Below are positions 52,601 to 59,628 of a DNA stretch of 64,000 bases, piece by piece (within the stretch, counting starts at the first letter, position 1; every line of letters starts with the position of its first letter). The notes below the pieces were generated by a model that had not been told where the DNA came from, ran no database searches, and was given only the letters and a program-made list of their open reading frames with translations. The translations under genes and the position numbers were made by a program. The DNA is from Lampris incognitus. Its lineage: Eukaryota > Chordata > Actinopteri > Lampriformes > Lampridae. The DNA lies in NCBI RefSeq assembly GCF_029633865.1, contig NC_079216.1, positions 61,696,915 through 61,760,914 of the forward strand. The letters are read 5' to 3'.

Positions 52601-55600
52601 AATCATTGTAACGTTGTTAACCCGACTAAAGAAAATGTTAGCTTCTCAATGATGAACTACATACTGTCTCGGATATACTCAGTATTGTAAGTGTTATGAG
52701 CTATATACAGTATAGTAAATAACTCTGAGCAGTTCAACTAATTTCCCAGTTCTTGGAGATTACCAGTTATCCTTTAGTGCGTCTCTTTCCAAGATGTCTG
52801 TTTGTTGGCCATTAGGTCCACAATCCTGCAGCAGCAGTTCAACCGAGTGGGCCGTGTGGAGCATGGCTCTGTAGCACTGCCAGGTATCATCCGCTCAGGG
52901 TCCATCGGGGGCCCTGACACCTTTAATGTGGGCACCATGCCCTCTGCTCAGCAGCAGATCACCACCGGGCAGATGCACAGAGGACACATGCCCCCACTGG
53001 TATGTATGCTCAGTTCCAATATCAAACAATAGGGGGGGGGGGGGGGATAAAAATTCTCCTCACGCCAGTGCAACAAAATTTCTCTTTCTACAGTTTTGGG
53101 GCATTACTTCCAAATTTTTCAAGATTTTCTTAATTTCAGATTACAGTTTGAAAAATATGTTTAAGTTTTTTTTTTTTTTAGTCATGTTAGTGTGTGCAAT
53201 GCATTTCATAACGTTGTTTCATAGCTTGTTTAAAGTTTGTCTTGGTTGTTTGCATTTGTTAACAAAGGCCTAAAGCTGTGTTTGTATTGCAGTTCATTCA
53301 AAGTGTGCAATCTGTGCCGTCTGTGCCGTCTTGTCAGAGTTTGGCCCAGCAGGCGCTGATGGGGACCATTAACAGCAGTATGCAGGCAGTGCAGCAGGCA
53401 CAAACTGACCTGGGACATGTAGATAACCTGCCACCACTGGGGCATGACCTGGTGAGTCCACCTCATGGTTTTCCTTGAGAAAAAGCATGTGAAAAAATGC
53501 ACACACAACTTAATTAACTTTCCATAAGGATGAAAATGATATGATGTGCTCACTGTAGCAAGCAAGGAGATTATCATGTAGCATTTATATGATCATTTAT
53601 GCAGTTCTATCTATCTATCTGTCTGTCTGTCTGTATCAATTATAAAGGCAGCGAGTGAGCGATGTGTAATTGGGTGGTGGAATTGACTGTATATACGAGA
53701 TGTGTTTTAATGCTTGAGATGAACACTTCTAAAGCTGTGGGAGTTGTGAGGCCCTGGTCCTTTAATCCTTGACAAAAAAGTTTATATGAGCTGAAACTCT
53801 CCCACTGTGATGAAAGCCAACAGCCCTCCTTTTTCCTCCCCCACTGAAAGGCATCCAGGGTTTGGGTTCAGAACAAAGTGGATGAATCCAAACATGAAAT
53901 CCACTCTCAAGTTGACGCCATCACCGCCGGTACGGCGTCTGTGGTCAATCTCACTGCAGGTGAGTGCCCAGGAGAATCCCAAACTGCCATTTTCACTTGT
54001 CCGTTCATTTCTCCACCGTAATCCTTCCTGATAAAGCCTTTGCTTGGCAAAAATCTAAAGCAAATTGCTCTGATTTAGCAAAATAGCTGTTCGTCTGAAG
54101 GGTTAGCAGCTCCAAGGTGTAAATCAATAGACATATTTTCTAAGGCAAAGTCAAGTGCTCACTAAGGAGGAGCCTTGAGTTCCCCTTCAATAATGGAGTG
54201 TTTCCCATTTGCCCTGATAAATATTTCCATGGATAAATAAGTCTTAAGATTTCAAGACTTGCAGCCCTGGAACTCAGCTACTGGGAGCGTCTCCCGCACT
54301 CCCCCTGCTGCTTGGCTTGGTGCCAGTCAGGTTCCTGCCAGCCTTTCACTGGGTTTTAATCTCACCTAGCCATCTGTTGGACGGCACTTTGACTCCCCAA
54401 CCACACAGCAGAAAGTTCTTTTTCTTTTTCCCCCCACAAAGTCCTTTGCTCCATCTCGGTGCTTATCACCGCAGAACCATGTCAAACGGGCTCTAATTAT
54501 GACATTGACACTGATGTGTGCATTATATGACATGCAAGCTGCTCTATGGATTTTATGAGTCGATGCGGCAGCAGCGGAACTAATTTAGATGCAGAGCAGA
54601 GGCGCAGTGTCTCATGATGTTGATCCGTCCCCTCGGCAGGTGAGCCCACAGAAACTGATTACACAGCGGTGGGCTGTGCCATCACCACCATCTCATCCAA
54701 CCTCACGGAAATGTCCAAGGGCGTAAAGCTGCTAGCGGCACTCATGGATGATGAAGTGGGCAGCGGGCACAAGCTTATGGGCGCTGCCAGGACACTGGCA
54801 GGGGCTGTGTCAGAGCTGCTTAGATCTGTTGAGCCTGCAGCTGCAGAGGTAAGGTATACAACCGGCGAAGTCCGTTGCCCACACCTGACCTCCCTTCTAA
54901 ATATACTTCAGTATTAGCATTTTACCATGAGATACGTGTTATTCCCGCTGTCAGTGTCCTGGTGATGATGCATGAGAATTGTATTAAAATGCTGTGATTT
55001 TAGATTTAGGGGTCATTTACAAGTGTCTGGAATATGACTGGGAGGAGGTCTGTGTAGACCAGGCTAGGAACTAGTAGTGAATGTGGTGATGTAATCCCCA
55101 CACAGCCCAGACAGACCGTGCTGACTGCAGCAGGAAGCATCGGCCAGGCCAGCGGGGACCTGCTCCGTCACATGGGGGAGGGCGAGACTGACGAGAGGTT
55201 CCAGGTTAGACGACGCCCACACACTGTTCCTATGACACCACTGCCAAACAGGAAGACACAGACATTCTCAGGCCCCATTTAAAAATCCACAAGTTTTACT
55301 CTTACTTCCTAAACCATTGTGTGGAGTTAATAACAGAGGGGCGGGCTGCACATTGGCTCATATTGCTTTTCATTCAGCATCTTTTTTTTCTTTTCTTTTT
55401 AAGTCATGTTCATGTGATTCTCATATACTTGTCTTTTCTTCCCCCGCTCTGCTCTCTCAAAACATACCGTATTTAAAAGGCATGGCAGAGACAAGTTATT
55501 GTATACAAGCTCCTGTTCTTTATGGAAAACTTTATTATGGTTTTCCATCTCACACTCATGGACTCGTCCTCTGATCTCATTACCAGCTGATTCCTTCCCT

Positions 55601-58600
55601 TTACATAATCAGGTTACACAATTTCAGTCAAAGTTGTGTGCTGAAAACCTTCTGCGATCTGCTCGCCTGCGTTTTGCACAGCTGTGCTGTGGTTCAGTGA
55701 ATGACATTGATGGATGTGTTTCAGGATGTGCTGATGAATCTGGCCAAAGCAGTGGCCAACGCAGCTGCCATGTTGGTCCTGAAGGCCAAGAACGTGGCCC
55801 AGGTGGCCGAGGACACGGTGCTGCAGAACCGAGTGATCGCAGCTGCCACTCAGTGTGCCCTGTCCACGTCACAGCTGGTGGCCTGCACCAAGGTACCGAT
55901 CCAACGCCTTTTTAACCGTACAGTCGTGTCGATGAAGGGTTCGGCTCCAAGCGTGCGGTTATGGGGGCAGAATTTTGTCTGGGACGTTACTCCAGTCAGC
56001 TGTGGCTCTGTCATAGTCTATAAACTAGGTATATGTGGTCAAATGACTTGTAATTCACACAATTCAGAGAGCAGTTTTTGTTTAAAAAAAAAAAAAATGA
56101 GGAATAAGGGATTGATTTTCAAATGTATTTTAATCTCACAACTGGACTATTACTGACAGTAGACCATGAGGTTTCATCCGTGTGTTTGGACTCATAGTGC
56201 AAGGATTTACCTTTAGTCTGTTAAGTTTGCAGTTTTCCTTTCAGATAACTAGACAGTGCTTGCTTTTTTTACTATTTAAGAAAAACGGATAAAAAGGAAT
56301 AACGGGATCTTATGCTTTTTTACTGAGAATGGATGATATATCAGGAACTATTGAATAGCAGCTACTTTTTACAGTCTGAAATGGCTCAATAGAAAATGAG
56401 AGTGAGATAATCTCAACATTAGAGTTGCCATGTATCTGAATGGGTGAAACAAAAACGAGACGCGTTCTGTAGTCTATAAGCGTCTGTGAGCGAGCGTTGT
56501 TCTCTCCCCACAATACATTGCGGTGCAGGTAGTGAGCCCCACCATCAGCTCCCCAGTGTGTCAGGAGCAACTTGTGGAGGCAGGGAAACTGGTGGACCGC
56601 TCGGTGGAGACCTGCGTCAAGGCCTGTCGCTCAGCCTCCGACGATGGCGAACTGCTCAAGCAAGTCGGGGCAGCTGCTGGTGTGGTGAGCCAGGCCCTCA
56701 ATGATCTGCTGCAGCATGTCCGCCATTACGCCAGCTGCGGAGAGCCCATCGGACGCTATGACCAAGCCACTGACACAATCATGAACGTCACAGAGAACAT
56801 CTTTACCTCCATGGGCGACGCCGGTGAGTTCATGGGCAAGGCAGGAGGCACATTAAAGGTCTCATTGTACTTATTGGGACTCTATTGAGTGAGATCATGA
56901 CTGAAATGCTCTTCAGTAAAGAGCGCACTCGAATGGCACTGTGGACAAATATGCTAGCATCCTGAGTTTGATGTTATGAGCCCCAGAATTGCCTTTGGGC
57001 ATCGCAGAGAACTTGTAAGCAGCTCTGGATGAAAGTGTCTGCTAAATGAGTAAATGTCAAGTCTCTTGGTTGCGAGTGAGTTTGATGTGCAGCCATTTGG
57101 GACTGTAGATTCAGTGAACTGACTATTATCTAAGAACTGGGCAAGTGAAAAACAATGCCCGAGTCATTTAAAGCTCCAATTTCTTGGGTTGCCGTTCTAA
57201 AGCCACACTTTTAGCATACTTGATCCAATGAATTTGGACTCAGAGGGGCTTTAGACGCTGTCAGATTATGGTTTCTGGTATGTGATCTTAGAATGCCTCC
57301 CCACTGAAAATGTTTCCAAGGCTTGGGGTATTTGTTATGGTTCAAGCCATGACACTGAAGAATTTCCAAATCTAGCTCGGTTCTCAAGGAGCCGTAGACG
57401 ACATGTCATCCAAAACCAAAACTGAATTTTCAATCTGGTCTCAATCAGCATGGGGGGAGGGGGGGGCTTTGAAACTTAAAAGGAAACACATGACCTGGGC
57501 ATTTTTCAGAGGGTAGCCTCTGCAACAAGAAAAGGAAAGGGGGGGGGGGGAAACCTGTGGCTATGGATCAACATTGAGTGTCAGAACAGGGTTCATTCTC
57601 GAGACAGAGTATCATGAGCCTCCCAAGGCTGTAGGGTGTGGGCTATAAAGCAGCCAGGATGTCTTGTCTTTGATAGTCTCCTCAGCTTGAGTTATTTCCA
57701 GCTGGAGGTGGGCGGTTTGGAAGTACAGCTATTTATAGCAAGTGTGTTGGAAGGATTGCATCACCTGCTACATGTAACATATATTCTTGAAACCTTAATT
57801 GATGTGAGAGAGGATTAGTCACTAGAAACCTTGAGCTGCAAGCCAAGGGCACTTGGAGCTGAAATCTGTAGTGTGACTCCTCAAGAATAAAGCAATTAAA
57901 TAATTATCCCAACTGTGTACCATGCATTTTCAGCATCCAACACAGAATTGCAAGTGCAACACAGCGTTGTCTTTGTCTCTCCTTGCTTTGTTGCGTGCAC
58001 TACCTGTAACATGTGCGTGTCTGTGTTTCTGTGTGTATTTGCGTACATGTGAATGTAAAAAGGGGAGATGGTGCGTCAGGCCAGAGTACTAGCCCAGGCC
58101 ACCTCTGACTTGGTCAATGCCATGAGATCTGATGCGGAGGCAGAGGTGGATGTCGACAACTCCAAAAAGCTGCTCGCTGCAGCCAAACTACTGGCTGATG
58201 CCACAGCTAGGATGGTGGAGGCTGCTAAGGTGAGATACTGACAGGGATACTTTCAAAAAGTAATCCAATAAAGATGAAAAAATTACCAATTTTTTTTAAA
58301 TTTTTTTTACTTAAAGTGGAATTTGTACTTTGACCCACTGAATTTTCTAACTCACTGACATCACATCGTCGGTTTAAGTGATTTGTATATTACTTACCGC
58401 ATATAATATGTTGACAGGCTTTAAATAGTGTGACTACTGTGAACTATAGATGATGTGCTGTTGAATACCAAAGGATTCTTTCCTGCTATGTAAAAGATAC
58501 TAGTTTCTTTTACCACGGTTTAAATATATTAATGTTTTCAAACATTTCCATGAAAGCGCCTATACCCTTTTAAAATATCTGTGATCTGATTGGTACATGT

Positions 58601-59528
58601 TGTATATCATATACATATATATAACTATATAATGATGAAACCGTTTAATTTTGTACATTTTTCTAAATTAATTCATTAAATAAATTAATTGATTCAATTT
58701 TTGTAAATTATTCTACTTTACTTATTATAATCTGATAACCCCCCAGTACTTAATACTGTCGGTATCTGTATTAATTATATCACCACTGTAGCTTTCTCAT
58801 GGGTAGTATGCCAAACCCGAGGACAAACGTTAAATGCAGTGCTAAATAATGAAACTCAATTTCTGATACTTTTTGGAAGAATGGATCTCTCTGTATTACC
58901 GTGTGCAGTAGCCAAGAGCAACATTTCCAAATAACAGGGAACGGCATCAGTGGTTCTTAATAAGCCCCTGGCACTGTCGACAAGTATAAATGAGCGGCGC
59001 ATTATTAATGCGAAATACTCAAGCAAGTGAAAAACTGCTTATGGCTCGTTAGATGTTTTTGATCTGTGACACATTAATCATCATATCGCTGTCATTATCA
59101 AGAGGAAATGGGAATCTGGCGCTGGCGGTTTCCTTGGCAACTGTCACAAAGCAGACAGCTAAATGCCTCCTTGCATCTTTTGTGCCGTGTGTACAGTCAG
59201 AATTGTGAGATGGTGAAAGAGGACTCCGTGTCTCCTTTCACTGTCGCGTCCTGATAAGTGGGTGTTGCTGCGGTACTTGATATTAATGCCTCCGTATGCT
59301 GTGGTTTGTGTGTGTCTGTGTGTGTATGTTTGTGTTTATATCTGTGTGTGTGTGTGTGTGTGTGTGTGCACGTCTGTCTCTGTGTGAATGGGCCCTCAGG
59401 GGGCAGCAGCCTACCCTGAGAACGAGGACCAGCAGCAGAGGCTGAGGGAGGCAGCTGAGGGGCTGCGTGTGGCCACGAACGCCGCAGCACAGAATGCCAT
59501 AAAGAAGAAACTGGTGAACAGACTGGAG
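20773..59528 (+). CDS. tln2: Talin-2, 5' part of the coding region (20 coding exons, 922 codons, incomplete at 3')
   Basis: Talin-2 is a large cytoplasmic adaptor that binds and activates integrin beta tails through its FERM head and links them to actin through a helical-bundle rod that also binds vinculin. Twenty exons join in consistent phase from ATG 20773 (context gccaagATGG) to 59528, giving 922 residues against about 2,540 for full talins. Head F0-F3 is about residues 1-405, the linker 405-485, and rod bundles R1-R3 follow up to the R4 boundary. Talin-2 rather than talin-1 is indicated by [10 protein letters not shown] at the N terminus, [36 protein letters not shown] and [11 protein letters not shown]. 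The integrin-binding loop has R361-W362. No frameshift or stop occurs in the exons, so the gene appears functional. Segments between exons are introns, one of 24.2 kb. Which fish paralogue (a or b) cannot be decided here. Confidence 0.95.
21004..21101 (+). CDS. tln2: tln2 coding exon C2 (residues 46-78, F0)
   Basis: The exon encodes [17 protein letters not shown] followed by the LDYYMLRNG motif of the talin F0 ubiquitin-like domain. The acceptor AG is at 21002-21003 and the donor gtaagg starts at 21102. The phase from C1 is satisfied (g+ct = Ala). Confidence 0.93.
21308..21437 (+). CDS. tln2: tln2 coding exon C3 (residues 79-121, end of F0 and start of F1)
   Basis: The exon encodes [19 protein letters not shown] and then [18 protein letters not shown]. 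It crosses the F0/F1 boundary. The acceptor is ttctcag; the exon ends on the first base of Gly122. Confidence 0.93.
22058..22210 (+). CDS. tln2: tln2 coding exon C4 (residues 122-172, F1 with its loop)
   Basis: [18 protein letters not shown] leads into the long basic F1 loop ([18 protein letters not shown]), which in talins contacts acidic membrane lipids. The acceptor is ttttcag and the donor gtgagt. The last base starts Leu173. Confidence 0.93.
22694..22836 (+). CDS. tln2: tln2 coding exon C5 (residues 173-220, F1 end and F2 start)
   Basis: The exon encodes [18 protein letters not shown], then [18 protein letters not shown] and ends at LNLLYVQ. The donor gtaaat at 22837 opens the 24.2-kb intron. 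Confidence 0.93.
23694..24530. repeat. Dispersed fish repeat with internal 246-bp duplication
   Basis: It begins tttatttgtatagcccaata, a motif very common in fish genomes. The segment starting aacattgaaagaggataaca at about 23963 recurs at about 24209. No domain is readable. Confidence 0.55.
24540..25150 (-). mobile_element. LINE 3' fragment (reverse transcriptase C terminus), antisense
   Basis: Minus-strand translation gives [20 protein letters not shown] and later [18 protein letters not shown], followed by KLKTHLF. This is the conserved C-terminal region of L2/CR1-group ORF2 proteins. The copy is 5'-truncated and has stops. Confidence 0.75.
25986..27295 (-). mobile_element. PIF/Harbinger-like (ISL2EU-type) DNA transposon
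   Basis: The ends are inverted: GGGTTATTCTCA at 25986 and TGAGAATAACCC at 27284-27295, each flanked outside by AT/TA. The similarity extends inward (tccgccatgttggaggacag against the complement of gtcctccaacatggcgga). The host LINE reads on across the insertion. Length is 1.3 kb with only a transposase remnant inside. Confidence 0.72.
26601..26879 (-). pseudogene. DDE_4-type transposase remnant
   Basis: The minus-strand frame carries [20 protein letters not shown] and then [11 protein letters not shown], with [19 protein letters not shown] towards the end. This matches the C-terminal signature R.R.HVER.IGR.K of PIF/Harbinger-like DDE transposases. The catalytic N-terminal part is missing or decayed. 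Confidence 0.7.
27519..28053. mobile_element. Penelope-like terminal-repeat copy interrupted by a SINE
   Basis: The left piece contains aaggttgaatcagttcatc (27558-27577) and the right piece gtatccagatgaactgattc (28028-28047), inverted to each other. The interruption is the SINE at 27591-27986. Confidence 0.65.
27591..27986 (-). mobile_element. tRNA-headed SINE (family Z), antisense, with 13-bp target-site duplication
   Basis: The duplication GGATACGACGTTT is found at 27578-27590 and 27987-27999 without mismatch. On the minus strand the element starts ggggtccgcggtggtgcagt and has gggttcatgcctc as B-box-like sequence. It ends in an A-rich tail (T run at 27591). Confidence 0.85.
28054..28750 (-). 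pseudogene. LINE A reverse transcriptase, core and C-terminal part
   Basis: Minus-strand reading gives [20 protein letters not shown], then [17 protein letters not shown] (RT motifs), then [14 protein letters not shown] and [20 protein letters not shown]. The YADD box is decayed and several frames are needed. The similarity stops at 28054, where the PLE copy begins. Confidence 0.8.
28920..29840 (+). pseudogene. Penelope-like GIY-YIG endonuclease remnant, split by a hAT MITE
   Basis: The plus strand encodes [15 protein letters not shown], a stop, then [20 protein letters not shown] (28999-29058), whose YTV and YIG boxes form the GIY-YIG core. After the insertion at 29122-29720 the frame reads [20 protein letters not shown] and then [10 protein letters not shown], the conserved C-terminal part of PLE endonucleases. 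Stops and the insertion make it inactive. Confidence 0.8.
29122..29720. mobile_element. hAT-type non-autonomous element with 8-bp target-site duplication
   Basis: GTGGCCAC flanks the element at 29114-29121 and 29721-29728. The left end starts CAGGGGCATTTCCAGG. The right end, read inward, has GGCGTTGCTAGG, matching the inner part of that repeat while its last bases are changed. It carries a (CA)n tract and no transposase. Confidence 0.78.
30111..30550 (-). pseudogene. LINE A reverse transcriptase, N-terminal part
   Basis: Minus-strand reading includes [19 protein letters not shown] and, after a frameshift, [19 protein letters not shown]. These are the segments that precede RT motif 1 in L2/CR1-group ORF2. 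Confidence 0.78.
31631..31668. repeat. Perfect 15-bp hairpin
   Basis: ATCTTGAAACTGAAA (31631-31645) is followed by an 8-nt loop and its exact reverse complement (31654-31668). A third related piece, tttcagcttgaaaccaagat, lies just upstream. Confidence 0.9.
31705..31853 (+). mobile_element. SINE 3' fragment
   Basis: cctgtgatggcctggtggcc, then gcaatataagcggtttgg and tggatgaatgga form the tail part of the repeat at 11659-12019. Confidence 0.6.
31930..32560 (+). mobile_element. L2-like LINE 3' fragment, sense, with an internal insertion
   Basis: Plus-strand [20 protein letters not shown] at 31964-32023 is the C-terminal ORF2 motif of L2-group LINEs. The 3' tail gtcgctttggataaaagcg is near 32524-32542. 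The stretch 32025-32370 between them (AT-rich, with a poly-C run) looks inserted and is unidentified. Confidence 0.6.
32902..33145. mobile_element. hAT MITE, 244 bp, with 8-bp target-site duplication
   Basis: TTATAGAC flanks it at 32894-32901 and 33146-33153. The termini are CCGTGTTTCCCAACC and GGTTGGGAAACACTG, near-perfect inverted repeats extending to cctcaag/cttgagg. It has no coding capacity. Confidence 0.88.
33146..33609 (-). pseudogene. LINE A ORF1, SGNH-esterase-like part (left piece)
   Basis: Minus-strand reading gives [20 protein letters not shown], later [12 protein letters not shown], and then [20 protein letters not shown]. The GTNN, PGPLP and DSIHPTG boxes fit the SGNH/esterase domain known in ORF1 of CR1/L2-type LINEs. 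The Val-Gly junction continues at 36909 in the other piece. Confidence 0.72.
33615..36908 (-). mobile_element. LINE B: nearly full-length L2-type element, antisense, inside LINE A
   Basis: Length is about 3.3 kb. On the minus strand the order is endonuclease, reverse transcriptase, then a 3' tail tgtaagtcgctttggataaa (complement of 33646-33665) ending in TGTAA repeats at 33611-33628. GACAT occurs at both boundaries (33610-33614 and 36909-36913). It lies in the ORF1 of LINE A, whose protein reads on across the junction. Confidence 0.82.
33823..36659 (-). pseudogene. LINE B ORF2 (APE endonuclease and reverse transcriptase)
   Basis: In minus-strand order: [15 protein letters not shown] (36490-36590), [39 protein letters not shown] and LSDHYFLSY form an APE-type endonuclease. 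Then come [12 protein letters not shown] (35088-34819 frame), [16 protein letters not shown] and the catalytic YADDTQ box (34822-34487 frame). [36 protein letters not shown] and [14 protein letters not shown] form the C terminus, ending at 33823. Frameshifts divide it into several open frames, so it is not functional as read. Confidence 0.88.
36909..37490 (-). pseudogene. LINE A ORF1, N-terminal part
   Basis: Minus strand 37455-37102 starts [20 protein letters not shown] with a heptad-like [11 protein letters not shown], a probable short coiled coil. Downstream, 37060-36909 encodes [20 protein letters not shown], and FSNIVIHV breaks at LINE B. The continuation GTNN is at 33609. Confidence 0.68.
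37520..38060. repeat. 307-bp imperfect tandem repeat upstream of LINE A ORF1
   Basis: Blocks such as aagtgaactaagca, atagcataatcagtagga and gaataaacagcagtta occur at about 37570-37750 and again 307 bp later. Their position just 5' of ORF1 suggests 5'-UTR promoter monomers of the LINE. Confidence 0.65.
38272..38298. repeat. (CA)n microsatellite
   Basis: A short cacaca tract with one interruption. Confidence 0.8.
40430..41060. mobile_element. 631-bp MITE with long inverted repeats, enclosing a PLE fragment
   Basis: It begins GGTAACACTTTCTATGAAGC and ends with the exact complement (41041-41060). The inverted similarity reaches on to cttgcatctata and the taacgcc region. It carries no transposase. 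Its centre (about 40797-40975) is Penelope-like terminal-repeat sequence. Confidence 0.85.
40797..40975 (-). mobile_element. Penelope-like terminal-repeat fragment, second family
   Basis: The plus strand shows catggttatccaaaggagtt, then gaacacgtttcgcctctcat and ccaagaagcttcctcagttc. The layout resembles the PLE repeats at 4.9 and 30.0 kb but with a different stem sequence. Confidence 0.5.
42172..42414. mobile_element. GC-rich MITE-like repeat, about 240 bp
   Basis: The ends ACTGGGCCGGATCCG and CGGATCTGGCCCAGT are imperfect inverted repeats. The interior has repeated cggatcc and gaccgcccc blocks. No target duplication is evident. Confidence 0.55.
43600..44474 (+). mobile_element. Second Tc1/mariner-type element, internally deleted
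   Basis: The left part has aaaccactgacaggtggagt and ggcacctgtcaaggggtggg. The right end is ggtggttttaatgttttggc and ctgatcagtgca. The region that normally carries the rest of the transposase is missing between about 44438 and 44442. The left terminal inverted repeat is also eroded, next to a (TTTC)n/poly-G tract. Confidence 0.78.
43729..44438 (+). pseudogene. Tc1/mariner-type transposase fragment
   Basis: It starts [19 protein letters not shown] and meets TGA at 43786. Frameshifts follow. At 44154-44270 the frame reads [16 protein letters not shown] and later [16 protein letters not shown], which retains the first catalytic Asp (SDESR). The second Asp and the Glu are lost with the deletion, so the copy is non-autonomous. 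Confidence 0.75.
45018..45830 (-). mobile_element. L2-type LINE 3' fragment, antisense
   Basis: On the minus strand [40 protein letters not shown] and IRTTDSL match the C terminus of L2 ORF2. The tail, with the complement of catttggcagacgctttcat, lies at 45045-45080. It is strongly 5'-truncated. Confidence 0.8.
46557..46640. repeat. (GA)n microsatellite
   Basis: About 80 bp of nearly pure GA repeat. Confidence 0.95.
47067..47194 (+). CDS. tln2: tln2 coding exon C6 (residues 221-262, F2)
   Basis: [20 protein letters not shown] is followed by the talin-2-like [11 protein letters not shown]. The acceptor cttcag closes the 24.2-kb intron, and the exon ends two bases into Asp263. Phase from C5 is 0, as required. 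Confidence 0.93.
47495..47558 (+). CDS. tln2: tln2 coding exon C7 (residues 263-284, F2)
   Basis: This 64-nt exon encodes [18 protein letters not shown] and IFQ in the F2 acyl-CoA-binding-protein-like fold. The acceptor is ccgtag and the donor gtatgt. Confidence 0.92.
47774..47878 (+). CDS. tln2: tln2 coding exon C8 (residues 285-319, F2 end and F3 start)
   Basis: [18 protein letters not shown] continues into [17 protein letters not shown], the last F2 helix and the first F3 strand. The donor is gtaaag at 47879. Confidence 0.93.
48200..48315 (-). mobile_element. SINE 3' fragment, antisense
   Basis: catccatccattatccaaac and gcttatcctgctctcaggg are the complement of the SINE tail region; the head is missing. 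Confidence 0.6.
48430..48731 (-). mobile_element. tRNA-headed SINE, antisense, with 11-bp target-site duplication
   Basis: GTTACTTCTCA flanks the element at 48419-48429 and 48732-48742. On the minus strand it begins ggtggcacggtggcgcag and carries a ggttcgattccc B box. It lies in the tln2 intron between C8 and C9. Confidence 0.88.
50449..50604 (+). CDS. tln2: tln2 coding exon C9 (residues 320-371, F3 phosphotyrosine-binding-like core)
   Basis: The exon starts [18 protein letters not shown]; lysines 321, 323, 325 and 327 correspond to the basic F3 patch known in talin-1. [12 protein letters not shown] follows, with R361-W362 equivalent to talin-1 R358-W359, which contact the integrin NPxY region. 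Exactly 52 codons; the donor is gtactg. Confidence 0.94.
51396..51490. repeat. Short dispersed fish repeat
   Basis: atttatatagcgcttttcta-type sequence (here tttatatagcgcttttctag) followed by cactcaaagcgctttaca is a very common fish repeat end. It begins with (CAAT)n. Confidence 0.6.
51595..51696 (+). CDS. tln2: tln2 coding exon C10 (residues 372-405, F3 C-terminal helix)
   Basis: [18 protein letters not shown] and [16 protein letters not shown] form the end of F3. The donor reads gcaagt (51697-51702) instead of GT. Conservation on both sides (ILKK then [11 protein letters not shown]) fixes the junction, so this is a GC-AG intron. Confidence 0.92.
51697..51777 (+). other. GC-AG intron of tln2 (81 bp)
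   Basis: The intron begins gcaagt and ends caacag. Apart from T2C the donor is a strong consensus match, which is the usual pattern of GC-AG introns spliced by the major spliceosome. Confidence 0.88.
51778..51854 (+). CDS. tln2: tln2 coding exon C11 (residues 406-430, linker start)
   Basis: [18 protein letters not shown] leads to EESVSPKK at the start of the unstructured linker between FERM head and rod. The acceptor is caacag and the donor gtaagg. The exon ends two bases into Lys431. Confidence 0.92.
52816..52999 (+). CDS. tln2: tln2 coding exon C12 (residues 431-492, linker with calpain site)
   Basis: [18 protein letters not shown] covers the calpain-2 cleavage region known from talin-1 (LQQQ, here about residues 435-438). 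[10 protein letters not shown] ends the exon. The joined sequence reads SPKKSTIL; I recall an extra Arg after the KK in mammalian talin-2. Confidence 0.92.
53338..53451 (+). CDS. tln2: tln2 coding exon C13 (residues 493-530, start of rod bundle R1)
   Basis: [18 protein letters not shown] aligns without a gap to the talin family when the acceptor ttgtcag at 53331-53337 is used. A second acceptor, attgcag ending at 53292, would add 15 in-frame residues ([15 protein letters not shown]). The downstream acceptor is preferred because it preserves family length. Confidence 0.88.
53851..53959 (+). CDS. tln2: tln2 coding exon C14 (residues 531-566, R1)
   Basis: [18 protein letters not shown] and [18 protein letters not shown] match the R1 rod region. 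The acceptor is ctgaaag and the donor gtgagt. The exon ends on the first base of Gly567. Confidence 0.93.
54640..54848 (+). CDS. tln2: tln2 coding exon C15 (residues 567-636, R1)
   Basis: [18 protein letters not shown] followed by [17 protein letters not shown] is a highly conserved amphipathic region of rod bundle R1. The acceptor is cggcag and the donor gtaagg. Confidence 0.93.
55106..55204 (+). CDS. tln2: tln2 coding exon C16 (residues 637-669, R1/R2)
   Basis: [18 protein letters not shown] and then ETDERFQ; 33 codons in phase 0. The acceptor is cacacag and the donor gttaga, a weaker donor than those of neighbouring exons. Confidence 0.92.
55725..55892 (+). CDS. tln2: tln2 coding exon C17 (residues 670-725, R2)
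   Basis: [36 protein letters not shown] and [15 protein letters not shown] form alanine-rich helices of R2. Phase 0 on both sides; the acceptor is tttcag and the donor gtaccg. Confidence 0.94.
56529..56823 (+). CDS. tln2: tln2 coding exon C18 (residues 726-823, R2/R3)
   Basis: This is the longest exon in the window (295 nt). [18 protein letters not shown] leads through [16 protein letters not shown] to [18 protein letters not shown] and SMGDA. R2-R3 is the RIAM-binding, force-sensitive part of talins. The donor is gtgagt at 56824. Confidence 0.94.
58063..58229 (+). CDS. tln2: tln2 coding exon C19 (residues 824-879, R3)
   Basis: [18 protein letters not shown] and then [18 protein letters not shown] belong to R3. 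Phase and homology force the acceptor at taaaaag (58056-58062), which is purine-rich. A better pyrimidine run lies about 30 nt upstream. The donor is gtgaga. Confidence 0.92.
59400..59528 (+). CDS. tln2: tln2 coding exon C20 (residues 880-922, R3 end), last exon in window
   Basis: [18 protein letters not shown] and [18 protein letters not shown] end at KLVNRLE in phase 0. The acceptor is ccctcag, behind a (TG)n run. The donor gtgagt opens an intron of at least 4.4 kb that runs off the window. Confidence 0.94.
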
Positions 59529-59628
59529 GTGAGTCTTGGGCTTTACCTTTGGCTGCCTCCGACCACGACCTAAAGAAAACGTGCTCAAGCTTTGGTTTAT
59601 CAACCTCTTATCAGAATTCCCCCGTTCT

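Larger units (their letters stand above)
50605..55105 (+). other. Shorter tln2 introns between C9 and C16
   Basis: These hold no further exon that I can recognise. Notable items are poly-T at 51294-51309, poly-G at 53033-53046 and (TCTA/TCTG)n at 53608-53634. Confidence 0.65.
55205..59399 (+). other. tln2 introns between C16 and C20
   Basis: No further exon is seen. An L2-tail-like fragment (aagtgtctgctaaatgagta) is at 57033-57052. Poly-G runs occur near 57461 and 57541. A (TG)n tract at about 59345-59368 directly precedes the C20 acceptor. Confidence 0.65.

Noticed and set aside
20743..59528. miR-190 hairpin, which I recall as residing in a mammalian TLN2 intron
   Set aside because: I saw no match to its mature sequence; in mammals it lies far downstream in the gene, beyond this window.
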